A stretch of 64,000 nt of DNA from Chryseosolibacter histidinae (GCF_018598225.1 NZ_JAHESF010000011.1:1-64000), one strand, 5' to 3'. Positions 43,222 to 52,592 are shown, numbered from the stretch's first letter. Notes: generated by a model not told the origin, from the sequence alone. A program made the numbers and translations.

Positions 43222-44204
43222 AAATTCAAGGTCATTCGTGTATAAAGCTTGAGGATCTTATAGAACAATCCGAAGTCTCTGCTCATGGTCCAGGCGGCAC
43301 GCGCTTGTGCCACGGCTGCGCCCCTGTGCTTTAAATGCTTCCATAACGTGTTGGCCGTGCGCAGGGCATAATGCGCATAGAACCTGCGGCTGCGCTTCAT
43401 GATCGTGGTACGCCTGTCCGGGGGCAGGTACTGCTGGATCCTTTCCATCACCAGCGAAAGCTCTTTCATATTCCGCCCGGTGAGAAACGATTTGCCCGAG
43501 ATAGAAGAAAAATGCCTCCTGTATTCCGCCAGTACGTTCGGGATGTAGGCCGTTTGATACTGTGAGGCTATGCGCATCCACATCTCCCAGTCTTCGCCAT
43601 ATTCAACGCCATAAAAACTGCCCAGCTTTTCATATACGGCGCGTCTTACCACCATGGCCACATACTGGATCCGCTGATGCTCGCCGAGCTTTGAAACCCA
43701 GTTGCGCAGAATGCCTTCCTGATCCATCTCCTGCTCATGGTTGTACATGAATTGACCCTGGGCATCGATGTAAGCGTAACGGCAAAAACCGGCGCCAGCT
43801 TCCGGATATTTGGTGAACAGTTGTTCAAACTGGTTATAAAAACCGTTTCTGATCCGGTCGTCGCCATGCAGGATGTGCACCAGGTGGCCGCGCGCACGAT
43901 CGATGCAGGTCTGGAAATTTCTCAGGCTGCCCACGTTCTGCGGCTGCCTGAAATACAATACCCTGCCCTTCCCTACTTCTTCCACTATGGCTCTAACATC
44001 TGCGTCGGTGCTCGCATCATCGATCACTTCCACCTGCATGTGGTCTGCACCGGGGTACTGGCATAAAACGCTCACGAGTGTTTCGCGGAGATAAGCCGAG
44101 CAATTGTAAACAGGGATCATCACCGACCATGTAGGCCTCTTCACGCCCGGTGGAATGGCCCTGATCACAGGAGGTTTGTCCGGTATTCTTTCTGCTGTAC
44201 GCAT
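43218..44204 (-). CDS. Family 2 glycosyltransferase (polysaccharide cluster)
   Basis: 328 residues from ATG 44204. A TTG at 44228 would add 8 residues and overlap the upstream stop; the ATG, 16 bases after that stop, is preferred. Core motifs: WSVMIPVYNCSAYLRETLVSVL, VEVIDDASTDADVRA, VGSLRNFQTCIDRARGHLVHILHGDDRIRNGFY with GDD metal site, and EYGEDWEMWMRIA. No membrane segment. It adds one sugar to the growing glycan at the inner membrane; donor sugar unknown. Confidence 0.9.
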   Translation of the reverse strand: MRTAERIPDKPPVIRAIPPGVKRPTWSVMIPVYNCSAYLRETLVSVLCQYPGADHMQVEVIDDASTDADVRAIVEEVGKGRVLYFRQPQNVGSLRNFQTCIDRARGHLVHILHGDDRIRNGFYNQFEQLFTKYPEAGAGFCRYAYIDAQGQFMYNHEQEMDQEGILRNWVSKLGEHQRIQYVAMVVRRAVYEKLGSFYGVEYGEDWEMWMRIASQYQTAYIPNVLAEYRRHFSSISGKSFLTGRNMKELSLVMERIQQYLPPDRRTTIMKRSRRFYAHYALRTANTLWKHLKHRGAAVAQARAAWTMSRDFGLFYKILKLYTRMTLNL

Positions 44205-44220
44205 TGTTCCTGCTTTGTTT

Positions 44221-45291
44221 CTAAACAACCCTTTGAGGGTTCAGAACCCTCAAAGGGTTACCTACTATCCGGATGGCTTCCTTGATCCGCCACCGCAGCG
44301 AATGCAGGGCTAACGCACACAGTATTGGCCATGCGTTGGTTCGCAGCAACAGCCCAACCGATTGTGCTTTCGGCAGCGCCTTTCCCAGCTCCATGAGCAT
44401 AAATCTTTTTTTGAAATAGTGTGCAGCCCTGATCGAGCGCGGATCCCCGTTGGGATTTTCTGTTCGCAGGATCCGTTCAGTGATCGCGTCAAGCACTGAG
44501 AAACACGCCAGAATCTCGGCCATATCTCCAGTTTCAACTACCGGCCCGAAGTTGTGCCTGAGGCATTCCAGCACGGGCATGGAGATGGTAAAATCATCTC
44601 CCATATAGTACCGGATGTTACGGAGCACATTCTGCTCATTGGCCAGGTCATATTCCTTCTTCTTCGTCACGGCATTCAGGCTGGAAGAAGAGAGCCGATA
44701 ATCCAGTAAAGGTTCTGCCAGGTTGCCGATCTCGAAACGGGTGGAGAGCTTCCAGAACAGATCGTAATCTTCGGAGTATGGCATGCTGTACATATCCACG
44801 CGCTCCGCAGCCTTTTTTCTGAACATGATCGTGGGATGATACATCCAGCACTCGAACGTCAGGTTGTAGTAGTAAAAATTGCTTCTGTACCGCTCCAGGC
44901 GTACAAATTTTTTGTCTTCGGTGACCACCCTCGCCCAGGTTGATAAAAGCGCGCAGGCAGGGTGACGCAACATGTAATCATACTGCTTCTGAAGCCGTGT
45001 GGGATAGCTGATGTCATCTGCGTCCATACGGGCGATCAGCTCTGTCGATGACAGCGCGATCCCTTTATTGAGGGTGGCCGAAATGCCAAGGTTCTTTTCG
45101 TTTTTGAACAGCCTGATCCTGGCATCGTTATACGACTCAACGATGGCTACACTATCGTCAGTAGAGCCGTCGTCGATGATCAGGAATTCAAAATCCGCAA
45201 ACGTCTGGCGAAGAATGCTCTCCATCGCTTCACGTAAAAACGGTCCGGCGTTGTATACCGGCATCAGAACGGTGACCTTCGGTGTGCTCAT
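44221..45291 (-). CDS. Family 2 glycosyltransferase (polysaccharide cluster)
   Basis: 356 residues. Core: KVTVLMPVYNAGPFLREAMESILRQTFADFEFLIIDDGSTDDSV, NLGISATLNKGIALSSTELIARMDADD with the DAD site, and MPYSEDYDLFWKLS. The C-terminal 120 residues are helical and basic, with no transmembrane helix. The gene overlaps the upstream glycosyltransferase by 4 bases, so the two are translationally coupled. Confidence 0.92.
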   Translation of the reverse strand: MSTPKVTVLMPVYNAGPFLREAMESILRQTFADFEFLIIDDGSTDDSVAIVESYNDARIRLFKNEKNLGISATLNKGIALSSTELIARMDADDISYPTRLQKQYDYMLRHPACALLSTWARVVTEDKKFVRLERYRSNFYYYNLTFECWMYHPTIMFRKKAAERVDMYSMPYSEDYDLFWKLSTRFEIGNLAEPLLDYRLSSSSLNAVTKKKEYDLANEQNVLRNIRYYMGDDFTISMPVLECLRHNFGPVVETGDMAEILACFSVLDAITERILRTENPNGDPRSIRAAHYFKKRFMLMELGKALPKAQSVGLLLRTNAWPILCALALHSLRWRIKEAIRIVGNPLRVLNPQRVV

Positions 45292-46223
45292 GTCTTGCTG
45301 TAGCTAAGAATTCCGAGCTTGACCAGCACCCTTGCTGCCAGCGCTTTGGCCATCTTCGGGTAATCAACCATAACCTTGTATCTGAACGGCTCAATGTAAG
45401 GCATTCGGGCACGCTGCACCAGCGCTTTCACCCGCCGGTAAGGTATCTTCTGATATTTCAGATACTGAGAGAACCATTGCAAAAAATAACTTCTCACCAT
45501 GTGATACTTCCCACCGTTGCTGATGGAAGCCACCAGTGATGTGGGGCGCTGGCGGTATCGGTTATGCCATGCGGCGGATACGTATACAACCTCCTTCAGA
45601 TACACCTTGCAGAGAAAAGCCTGGTCTTCGTACATCTGATAAATGCCCCGGAATGATTCTTCAAATCCATAATTATCCAGCACTGAACGGCGCACCATCA
45701 TACCGGATGGGCACGGCGCAGCACCGGCCCCCAGCGGATACAGTGTAAGGCTCAGCTGCGGCGGCCTGTAGATGCCTTCCTGCGCACCCACCGGAACGAT
45801 CACGTCGGGTTTAGACGGGTCGTTCCAGCTGTTCCAGTACTGTGAAGCTTCCAGCACCACGGTGACGTTGGTTCTTCTGAAGATTTTCAGCTGCGCGCTG
45901 AGCTTGTCGGGCAACCATACATCGTCTGCATCGATGAAGGCCACGTAATCGCCCTGGGCGCTTTCGATACCAAGGTTCCGGCTTGCGCTGAGGCCTTCGT
46001 TGCAGTGCCCCCGGTGATGCATGTAACGGATCTTGTCAGGATAACGCGCAGCATACTGCTTTGCGATAGCGGTGCTCCGGTCTACGGATCCGTCATCCAC
46101 CAAAAGCAATTCCCAACGGTTATGATCCTGGGCAAGCACGCTGTCGATAGCCTCTTCGATAAATCGCTCTTCGTTAAAAAAACAAAGGATCACCGAAACA
46201 AGTGGTTTGTCTGTCGCTTCCAT
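45288..46223 (-). CDS. Family 2 glycosyltransferase (polysaccharide cluster)
   Basis: 311 residues. Core: VSVILCFFNEERFIEEAIDSVLAQDHNRWELLLVDDGSVDRSTAIA, CNEGLSASRNLGIESAQGDYVAFIDADDVWLPDKL with DAD site, SGMMVRRSVLDNYGF and MYEDQAFLCKVYL. It starts 6 bases after the polysaccharide deacetylase stop. The basic C-terminus may help membrane association. Confidence 0.92.
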   Translation of the reverse strand: MEATDKPLVSVILCFFNEERFIEEAIDSVLAQDHNRWELLLVDDGSVDRSTAIAKQYAARYPDKIRYMHHRGHCNEGLSASRNLGIESAQGDYVAFIDADDVWLPDKLSAQLKIFRRTNVTVVLEASQYWNSWNDPSKPDVIVPVGAQEGIYRPPQLSLTLYPLGAGAAPCPSGMMVRRSVLDNYGFEESFRGIYQMYEDQAFLCKVYLKEVVYVSAAWHNRYRQRPTSLVASISNGGKYHMVRSYFLQWFSQYLKYQKIPYRRVKALVQRARMPYIEPFRYKVMVDYPKMAKALAARVLVKLGILSYSKT

Positions 46224-46229
46224 ATCGTA

Positions 46230-47240
46230 TCAATTCATGAGTTGCTGTATCCTGAAAGAAAATTCCGCTGCCTGCCAATTCTTTACCTGCACGCGGGGCA
46301 GTGCATAAAGGTCCGCCGCGGAAGTTACTGCACGCGATTCTGTTGAAACCGCATACTGGTATCCAGCCTCGCGCAGCAATGATTTTGTCGTGGCATTGTA
46401 GTTGCCATAGGGGTACGCAAAGCCATGGATATTTTTTCCCAGCAGCTTTTCAATTTCGCGTTTGCTCTGCTGCACCTCATAAGCTTGCACTGCCTCATCC
46501 TGCTCCCCGAGCATGGCGTGGTTTACCGTATGTGCGCCGATGGAAAACAGCCCATTGGCATTGAGCTTCTGCACCTGGTAAGTGTCCATCACAGCACTGT
46601 GTGTATCACAAACCCTTGACGTGCCCGCCCATGCACGAAGCTGGTCAAGTACGGCGCGCTGATCTTCGTGTGTTAAGGGCTGCATCCGCTGCCACAGTCC
46701 AAGATACAGGGCTATTCGCTCGTTGGGCACCTGCATACCATAACGCCAGCAGCTGATCTCCTGGATGACCTTGCAGCTCAGGTGAGAGTGTCTTCTGAAA
46801 TGGAAACTGAAATCCTCACCGCCGATGCGGATGTCGAGACAGAATGGAAGGTGCTGGCTATTGAGAATGATGGCCTGAAGCTCATCCCACCAGTACATCT
46901 GCGGATGTTTCAACGCATGGGTGGCGATATAAAAAGTTGCCGGCAACCGGTACCATTCCAGCAGCGGGGCGGCGTTGCTGTAATTGTCTGCGAAGCCATC
47001 ATCGAACGTAATGGCTACCATATTTTTTCGTAGTCTTTTTTGAAGCAAGCTGTGCACAAGCTCGTCGATGGACACTACATCGAACGTTCGCTTCAACCTG
47101 TCAAGCTGTTGCTCGAACCTGTCAGGATACACCGCCAGCTCCCAGGGATCACTTCGCTTCTCGCATACCTGATGATACATCAGTATAATGGCTTTTTTCG
47201 CGCCTGCATTCCTGATCCGGTTCCAAAGGTTACACAACAT
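46230..47240 (-). CDS. Polysaccharide deacetylase (NodB homology domain)
   Basis: 336 residues. NodB motifs are present: MYHQVCEKRSDPW near the start, motif 1 VAITFDDGFADNY with the metal and base Asp pair, motif 2 SIGAHTVNHAML (H-x3-H), and motif 3 GFAYPYGNYN. Such enzymes remove N- or O-acetyl groups from glycans. In this cluster it could deacetylate the exported polysaccharide. There is no export signal, so it may act in the cytoplasm on the lipid-linked chain, as in similar capsule clusters. Start ATG 47240 lies 3 bases after the upstream stop. Confidence 0.88.
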   Translation of the reverse strand: MLCNLWNRIRNAGAKKAIILMYHQVCEKRSDPWELAVYPDRFEQQLDRLKRTFDVVSIDELVHSLLQKRLRKNMVAITFDDGFADNYSNAAPLLEWYRLPATFYIATHALKHPQMYWWDELQAIILNSQHLPFCLDIRIGGEDFSFHFRRHSHLSCKVIQEISCWRYGMQVPNERIALYLGLWQRMQPLTHEDQRAVLDQLRAWAGTSRVCDTHSAVMDTYQVQKLNANGLFSIGAHTVNHAMLGEQDEAVQAYEVQQSKREIEKLLGKNIHGFAYPYGNYNATTKSLLREAGYQYAVSTESRAVTSAADLYALPRVQVKNWQAAEFSFRIQQLMN

Positions 47241-47243
47241 ACT

Positions 47244-48884
47244 TTAAGCTTTAACCGCCTTTACTGAAATGATAACCTGGTAGTCCGGATCGTGACGATA
47301 CAACGCATCCTTTCTGACCTCAGGTAGTCCCATGCCATAGAGGAATGCCGCCGCCGTGTAAACATTGCCATAGGTCTGGACGTCTACTTTCGAACCGTTG
47401 AAAGTTTCCTGCATCAGTCTTTTCATAGACGTATCCGTGAATGACCAGAGCCAGTAGTCTTTCCATGCGCCGCGGTCGATCTGGCTGATACCGGGCACCG
47501 TGAGCAGAAGACAACCACCGGGTTTCAGAATGCGGTAGCAGGTCTTCAATGCGTTTTTGAAATCATAGATGAGGTGCAGCGTTTGTGTGAAGATGATACA
47601 ATCAAAACGGCCTGACGGGATCTGCGGCACGTGACTGATATCGCCTACGATGGTGGCTTTTGCATTGGAAGAGTCGATGTGAAGGATATCACTTTGCTGA
47701 ACGCAGTCTCTCCCGAAGCGCATCGTATATTCATTGTCACCGATCTCGAGCACCGAGCCCCGGATGTGATCGCTGCTGGCGCCGAGGAAGCTCTCGATAT
47801 AAAATCTGTCGATCGCGCCACCCCTTTCGAAACCGAAATCATTGCTGAACGGCGTCATGCGGTCAAAGTCTCCGGGCTGTACATTCCCTTGCGCAGGTAC
47901 GTATTGTCTGTAGTATCCCTTGCGATGCAAAAACTTCAACAATACATCCGGCAGAGATCCCTTCAGCGCACTCCTTGCGGAAACGCCGGCTTTCTTGATC
48001 AGATACACGAGAAATTTCTTCGGTTTTTCGCGGGCCAAAAGAGTCAGCGATTGCAACGATGGCCAGCGGCCTCCTCCTGCCTCCTCCCACAATCTGCTGA
48101 ACAGGCGTGATGCATAGTAGGCACGCCAGGTCTTCAGCCCTGACTGGTACGCTGCGCGCTCCTCCTGGTTTTTCAGAAGCGATCTCTGCCTTCTGCATAC
48201 CTTCATCACATGCCGCAGCATAAATACAACGTTGGCCGACATGTTAGTGCCGTGAATACGGTAGGCCGCTATTTTCCGGTCATGTGATCCAACGGGATGC
48301 CTGCGAGCGATCCGGAAATACAGGTCATAGTCCTCGCATGCCTTCAGCGTGGTGTCAAACCTGAAGTGCTGGAAGAGCCATCGCTGATACATCACCGCCG
48401 CATGCATGCCGATATAATTACCTTTTAACAGGCTCAGATAATGTTTCTCACTGACCGTCTGTTGTACTTCATCATCCAGCGGATAACCCCACTCGTCAAC
48501 CTTGTCATGCCATCCTGAAACAAAAGCACACCCGGGATGCTGCTCCAGGTATTTCAAATGAGTGGCAACCGCTTCGGGATATAACCAGTCATCGGCATCG
48601 AGGAACACCAGGAAACTTCCCGTGCTTTCGTCGATACCTTTGTTTCGCGCTGCTGACAGTCCTGCATTGGGCTGATGAACGTAATGCACACCGGTGAATG
48701 ACGATGCCACCTCGCGTGTGTTGTCTGTCGACCCATCATCCACCACCACAATATCGATGTGAGGATAGCTTTGCCGTTGCGCGCTTTGTATGGCGTCAGC
48801 CAGGTATCTCCCGTGGTTATAACAGGTGATAATGACCGATACCACGGGTTGTATCTGCGGAGCTGTCTCTCTATAATCATCCAT
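47244..48884 (-). CDS. Glycosyltransferase-methyltransferase fusion (polysaccharide cluster)
   Basis: 546 residues in two domains. Residues about 12-230 are GT-A: VSVIITCYNHGRYLADAIQSAQRQSYPHIDIVVVDDGSTDNT, GLSAARNKGIDESTGSFLVFLDADDWLYPEA with DADD site, and EDYDLYFRIA. A basic helical linker leads to a class I SAM-dependent methyltransferase (about 340-546): DRFYIESFL.. GSVLEIGDNEYTMRFG (motif I region), HIDSSNAKATIVGDISHVPQI, FDCIIFTQTLHLIYDFKNALKTCYRILKPGGCLLLTVPG. It could add a sugar and then methylate it. In ABC-exported O-antigens, methylation of the chain end stops growth, so this is a candidate terminator enzyme (inference). Confidence 0.9.
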   Translation of the reverse strand: MDDYRETAPQIQPVVSVIITCYNHGRYLADAIQSAQRQSYPHIDIVVVDDGSTDNTREVASSFTGVHYVHQPNAGLSAARNKGIDESTGSFLVFLDADDWLYPEAVATHLKYLEQHPGCAFVSGWHDKVDEWGYPLDDEVQQTVSEKHYLSLLKGNYIGMHAAVMYQRWLFQHFRFDTTLKACEDYDLYFRIARRHPVGSHDRKIAAYRIHGTNMSANVVFMLRHVMKVCRRQRSLLKNQEERAAYQSGLKTWRAYYASRLFSRLWEEAGGGRWPSLQSLTLLAREKPKKFLVYLIKKAGVSARSALKGSLPDVLLKFLHRKGYYRQYVPAQGNVQPGDFDRMTPFSNDFGFERGGAIDRFYIESFLGASSDHIRGSVLEIGDNEYTMRFGRDCVQQSDILHIDSSNAKATIVGDISHVPQIPSGRFDCIIFTQTLHLIYDFKNALKTCYRILKPGGCLLLTVPGISQIDRGAWKDYWLWSFTDTSMKRLMQETFNGSKVDVQTYGNVYTAAAFLYGMGLPEVRKDALYRHDPDYQVIISVKAVKA

Positions 48885-50127
48885 AGATCTTCGAATTCGT
48901 GTTGCGATGGCGCCAGTAATAAAACAAACCGCTCACAATGCCGCGCATCTCCGAGAGCAATGTGCGATACTGAAACTTGTAATATGGAAACCCTTTGCGG
49001 ATCAGACTCAGGTAATAGAGCGGCACCACCTTCAGCAGGTGCAGTAAGTTTCCACGGTGACCGAAGCGCTGATGCTGAATCAGTATGGCAACGGTGAATC
49101 CTCTCATATAAGCATACAGCTGACCTTTCAGCTCCTGGATAGAATGCCTGTGATGATGCTGGACCACAGCTTTCGGATTATACCGGATGGTAAAACCGTT
49201 GGCGAGTATCCTGTACCAAAGCTCCGAGTCTCCGTTGCAACCCGCCGCGCCGGCATCCAGTCGTTCATCAAAATACCCTACCTCTTCAAAGATCGCTTTG
49301 CGGAATGCCATGTTGGCGCCGGCACCGATCTCCCAAACCGGTGGTCCCGCTTCAAGCGTTGCGTTGAAAAAATGATGGTCGTATTGTTTGCTGATGTATC
49401 CGCGGTTGAAAGGCCAGTACTTTTCAAAGATCACTTCAGCTTCCGTGCTCAGCGATGCTGCGATCACCAGCCCCGTCATGGCTGCCAGCGACGGATCACG
49501 GAATGTTTCAAAGACGCGGTAAGTCCAGTGGATATCGGGAATGGTATCATCGTCAAGGTAGGCTACAATAGCGCTCTCCGCCTCCAATGCACCGCGGTTG
49601 CGTGCAATGTCAAGCCCCGGCCTGTCTTCCCGTACATATCGAACGCCTTCAAATTCCGCCACAACATTCTCTGTGTCGTTGTTGGAGGGAGCATTGTCCA
49701 CCACCACAATTTCGGCGGGCCGGCACTGCTGCAACTGCAGGTGTTTTAAACATTCGCGCAGAAAAGCAGCACGATTACGGGTGCAAATGACGATGGATAC
49801 ATCGCATTGGCGGGGAATGTTAACGGGATGAAGGTGCGCTACGGCATCATCACACAAGGCTTTCAATGATGCTGCGTTGGGCGATGAAGGCTTTGCGGGT
49901 AATGGTGATATTCCCTGTTCATCGTAATACCACGACAACGCCGGCCAGATGGCATCCAGGCATTCACGCCAGAAAAGATCTTCTGAAACGGATGCTCTCA
50001 GGTAGCGCTCACCCAGGGGTATCGATCTGTACCAGAATACGCAGTAGTGCGCGCCACTGCCCAGGTCAACACGCACGTTATCTGCTGCGAGATCGAGGTG
50101 ATGAATTTTATATGTATTAAAGATCAT
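48877..50127 (-). CDS. Family 2 glycosyltransferase with N-terminal extension (polysaccharide cluster)
   Basis: 416 residues from ATG 50127, which overlaps the stop of the Wzt gene by 4 bases (ATGA); a TTG at 50217 would overlap that gene by 94 bases. The first 120 residues are not GT-A and are of unknown nature. The core follows: DVSIVICTRNRAAFLRECLKHLQLQQ, EIVVVDNAPSNNDTENVV, RPGLDIARNRGALEAESAIVAYLDDDTIPD with DDD site, GAGANMAFRKAIFEEVGYFDERLDAG and GDSELWYRILANG. It overlaps the next gene by 8 bases. Confidence 0.9.
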   Translation of the reverse strand: MIFNTYKIHHLDLAADNVRVDLGSGAHYCVFWYRSIPLGERYLRASVSEDLFWRECLDAIWPALSWYYDEQGISPLPAKPSSPNAASLKALCDDAVAHLHPVNIPRQCDVSIVICTRNRAAFLRECLKHLQLQQCRPAEIVVVDNAPSNNDTENVVAEFEGVRYVREDRPGLDIARNRGALEAESAIVAYLDDDTIPDIHWTYRVFETFRDPSLAAMTGLVIAASLSTEAEVIFEKYWPFNRGYISKQYDHHFFNATLEAGPPVWEIGAGANMAFRKAIFEEVGYFDERLDAGAAGCNGDSELWYRILANGFTIRYNPKAVVQHHHRHSIQELKGQLYAYMRGFTVAILIQHQRFGHRGNLLHLLKVVPLYYLSLIRKGFPYYKFQYRTLLSEMRGIVSGLFYYWRHRNTNSKIYG

Positions 50128-51407
50128 GATCCTGGCACCGCTTCCTTGGCGTGGGCAAGCTGCCGCACGCGAAAAGGAAACTTCGGACGAACATGTCCTG
50201 ACCACTTCCCAAACCAATTCATGTTTTCCCGGTAATCTTCAACCTCCAGCGAAAGACAATCCTCCAGATAGAACAGCTCCACTGATGTGTCTTTCACGAA
50301 GATCAATGAAAAGTAGTAACTGCCATCGTTCAAAAAATTACCGGGGATATCAACCTGGCCTTCTGCCAACCCCTTCCTAAATTCTTGTGGTGTTGAGCTT
50401 ACATCAAAAATGCATTCCCGACTCTGCGTGAATAAGTGTAACCCCACGCAGATGTTCTGGCCTTCTATCAAATTCCAGAATTTAAAGCGGATCGTTATCG
50501 GTGTGCGAATATCGACAGGGTCATCTGCGTTTTTTAAATGTGGAATTAGCTCCACGAAATTGACCCGGATAAAGTTATTTCCCGGTGAGTGGTTGATATC
50601 ATCCCACGACTGACGATAACGTTTCTGCTGATGCCGACTCATGTAAGCGTTAACCACTTTGAGTGACGTACCGATGTCGATCATTTTTCCTTTCTGCAGA
50701 TGCATGGCGCGATGACAAAGGCTGATCACCGATTGCATGTTGTGGCTCACATAAAGAATGGTTCGCCCCTGCCGCGACGACACCTCCTGCATTTTGCCCA
50801 GGCATTTCTTCTGAAAATCGGCATCACCCACGGCCAGCACCTCATCTACGATGAGAATGTCGGGCTCGAGGTGCGCTGCCACGGCAAATGCCAGTCGCAT
50901 ATACATGCCCGATGAATAACGTTTCACCGGCGTATCGATGAATTGCTCCACCCCGGAAAACGCAACGATCTCGTCGAACTTCTTTTTTATTTCGCGGCGC
51001 TGCATACCTAGAAAATAACCGTTGAGGTAAATATTCTCGCGACCCGACAGCTCATCGTTGAACCCGGTGCCGATCTCGAGCAGGCTGTTGATGCGCCCCC
51101 TCCCGCGCACGATGCCCCGCGTAGGATTGATGATTCCCGATAAGATCTTCAGCAGTGTCGATTTGCCCGCGCCGTTGCTGCCAATGATCCCGAACACCTC
51201 GCCTTCTTTGACATCGAACGACACATCATGGAGCGCCCAGATGTGCGAATCGTCTGCAGCACCGGTCTCCGAAAAGAACGGATCGTTTTTCTTCAGCACC
51301 GAAGAGAGCCACCACCGTTTGATATCCTGACGGAAAGACCCGGTACCTACTTTTCCCAGCGCATAGAGCTTGGAAAGTGCCTCAACCTGGATGATGGGTT
51401 CTGCCAT
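50124..51407 (-). CDS. wzt: Wzt-type ABC transporter ATP-binding protein with carbohydrate-binding tail
   Basis: 427 residues. ATPase domain about 1-250: Walker A GSNGAGKS (76-83), Q-loop region, signature YSSGM (164-168), Walker B ILIVDE (184-189) and the switch His in LYVSHNMQ. The extra C-terminal domain (about 275-410) is beta-rich: DIRTPITIRFKFWNL, CVGLHLFTQSRECIFDVSS, and PGNFLNDGSYYFSLIFV. It matches the Wzt carbohydrate-binding domain, which reads the modified chain end before export in E. coli O8/O9a-type systems. With Wzm (next gene upstream) it exports a finished lipid-linked glycan across the inner membrane. Confidence 0.93.
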   Translation of the reverse strand: MAEPIIQVEALSKLYALGKVGTGSFRQDIKRWWLSSVLKKNDPFFSETGAADDSHIWALHDVSFDVKEGEVFGIIGSNGAGKSTLLKILSGIINPTRGIVRGRGRINSLLEIGTGFNDELSGRENIYLNGYFLGMQRREIKKKFDEIVAFSGVEQFIDTPVKRYSSGMYMRLAFAVAAHLEPDILIVDEVLAVGDADFQKKCLGKMQEVSSRQGRTILYVSHNMQSVISLCHRAMHLQKGKMIDIGTSLKVVNAYMSRHQQKRYRQSWDDINHSPGNNFIRVNFVELIPHLKNADDPVDIRTPITIRFKFWNLIEGQNICVGLHLFTQSRECIFDVSSTPQEFRKGLAEGQVDIPGNFLNDGSYYFSLIFVKDTSVELFYLEDCLSLEVEDYRENMNWFGKWSGHVRPKFPFRVRQLAHAKEAVPGS

Positions 51408-51418
51408 ACGTTTAATGG

Positions 51419-52297
51419 TTAAATAACATCCTGCAACCTGTTGCCGAACTTGTTAAAGAGCAGTGAGCCCGCCAGCACCAACAACAGTGTGCTTCCGGCG
51501 CTGTAAAGCAATTGCACGCCGGTGAAAGTGCCCTGCCCCATGAACCCGAACCTGAAGAACTCAACTACGGGGCACATCGGGTTCAGGCTTACCCAAAGGC
51601 GGAAAGCAGGGTCAACTATCGACAACGGATAAATGATGGGTGTGGCAAACATGAGCAACCGCACAATCAGGTGGATCACGTTGACCAGGTCGCGGTACTT
51701 GGCTGTGAGGATCGAAAAGATCAGCCCCATGCCGAGGCCGAAGCTGGCAACAACAACCGTTGAAAATATCATGGCTGAGAACCATCGCAGCGGATGGTCG
51801 ATCACCTGGCGAGGGTCTACCACCAGCAGCATCACAAAGAAGATCAAGAACTGGATGCCGAAGCGGATGAAGTTGACCAGCATCACTGACAGGGGCATGA
51901 TGAGGCGTGGAAAGTAAACCTTGCCGAACAGCGACCCGTTTTGGATAAAAGTGAAGGAGGTGCCGGTGAAGCATTCGGCGAAAAGAGTCCACAGGATGAT
52001 GCCCGACAGGTAAAAAAGCGAAGGTGGCAGGCCATCGGTAGAAAGTCCCACCGCCTTTTCAAAGATCAGCACATAGATGATCAGCACGATCACAGGTTGA
52101 AAAACGATCCAGAGAGGTCCCAACAGGGTTTGCTGGTGATGGATCAGGAAATCCCTTCGCACAAGCCTCAGAAGCAGATGCCGGTAGCTCCACAACTGCA
52201 AAAACTGCCCTTTCCACCAGAACGATTCCGGTTTGATTTCCCAGGCCCAGCTTTTCTTGGATGACGTAGTCTGGCTCAAGTCAAAGATTGTTTCCAT
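51419..52297 (-). CDS. wzm: Wzm-type ABC-2 polysaccharide export permease
   Basis: 292 residues from ATG 52297; a GTG one codon earlier is possible. About six transmembrane helices follow the amphipathic N-terminus (FLQLWSYRHLLLRLVRRDFLIHHQQTLLGPLWIVFQPVIVLIIYVLIF). Marks of the family are SLFGKVYFPRLIMPLSVMLVN, FSILTAKYRDLVNVIHLIVRLLMFATPIIYP and LNPMCPVVEFFRFGF. It forms the membrane channel for the glycan; the ATPase is encoded 11 bases downstream. It is the first gene of the cluster. Confidence 0.94.
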   Translation of the reverse strand: METIFDLSQTTSSKKSWAWEIKPESFWWKGQFLQLWSYRHLLLRLVRRDFLIHHQQTLLGPLWIVFQPVIVLIIYVLIFEKAVGLSTDGLPPSLFYLSGIILWTLFAECFTGTSFTFIQNGSLFGKVYFPRLIMPLSVMLVNFIRFGIQFLIFFVMLLVVDPRQVIDHPLRWFSAMIFSTVVVASFGLGMGLIFSILTAKYRDLVNVIHLIVRLLMFATPIIYPLSIVDPAFRLWVSLNPMCPVVEFFRFGFMGQGTFTGVQLLYSAGSTLLLVLAGSLLFNKFGNRLQDVI

Positions 52298-52592
52298 CAC
52301 TGACTAATAATTTAATGCCCGGTTAAAGGCACTGGGAATTGGGCATCAGGTGTTACCCCTTTCGGGGGATCAGAAAGCCCCGAACAGCGCAACTGCACCG
52401 GAGCGCAGGAACAGATCACTGTTGTATCGCAGGCCATTGAAGCGTATACAAGCCGGGTTGACAACGCGGCCAGGATCCGTCACCGCTGTAAGAACGATGT
52501 TTTGTTCGCGACCGGTGAGAAGCAAAAAGAAAAAAGATAACGCTACGAAATGAGGTTTTCTCGGTTTATCTTGATGCTGCAACTGAAACGGT
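52298..52592. promoter_or_regulatory. Divergent gap between wzm and ArsN2-like gene
   Basis: 295 bases. It should contain promoters for the polysaccharide cluster and the acetyltransferase. A small stem CCCC-TTTC-GGGG lies near 52356-52367, and a direct repeat GAACAG occurs at about 52382 and 52409. Cobalamin, SAM, TPP, SRP, 6S and RNase P patterns were looked for and not found. Frames open here on both strands do not look coding. Confidence 0.35.

Noticed and set aside
47244-48884. Two genes joined by a sequencing frameshift
   Set aside because: The frame is continuous, the linker has normal composition and there is no internal start with its own context, so a real fusion is the simpler reading.
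52350-52553. 67-codon plus-strand frame and a 105-codon minus-strand frame in the wzm gap
   Set aside because: Starts are GTG or lie inside the acetyltransferase gene; neither shows domain, signal or codon pattern.
52301-52592. Possible cobalamin or other riboswitch
   Set aside because: A GGGAA-like word and several stems were seen, but the conserved B12 box and other class signatures are missing.
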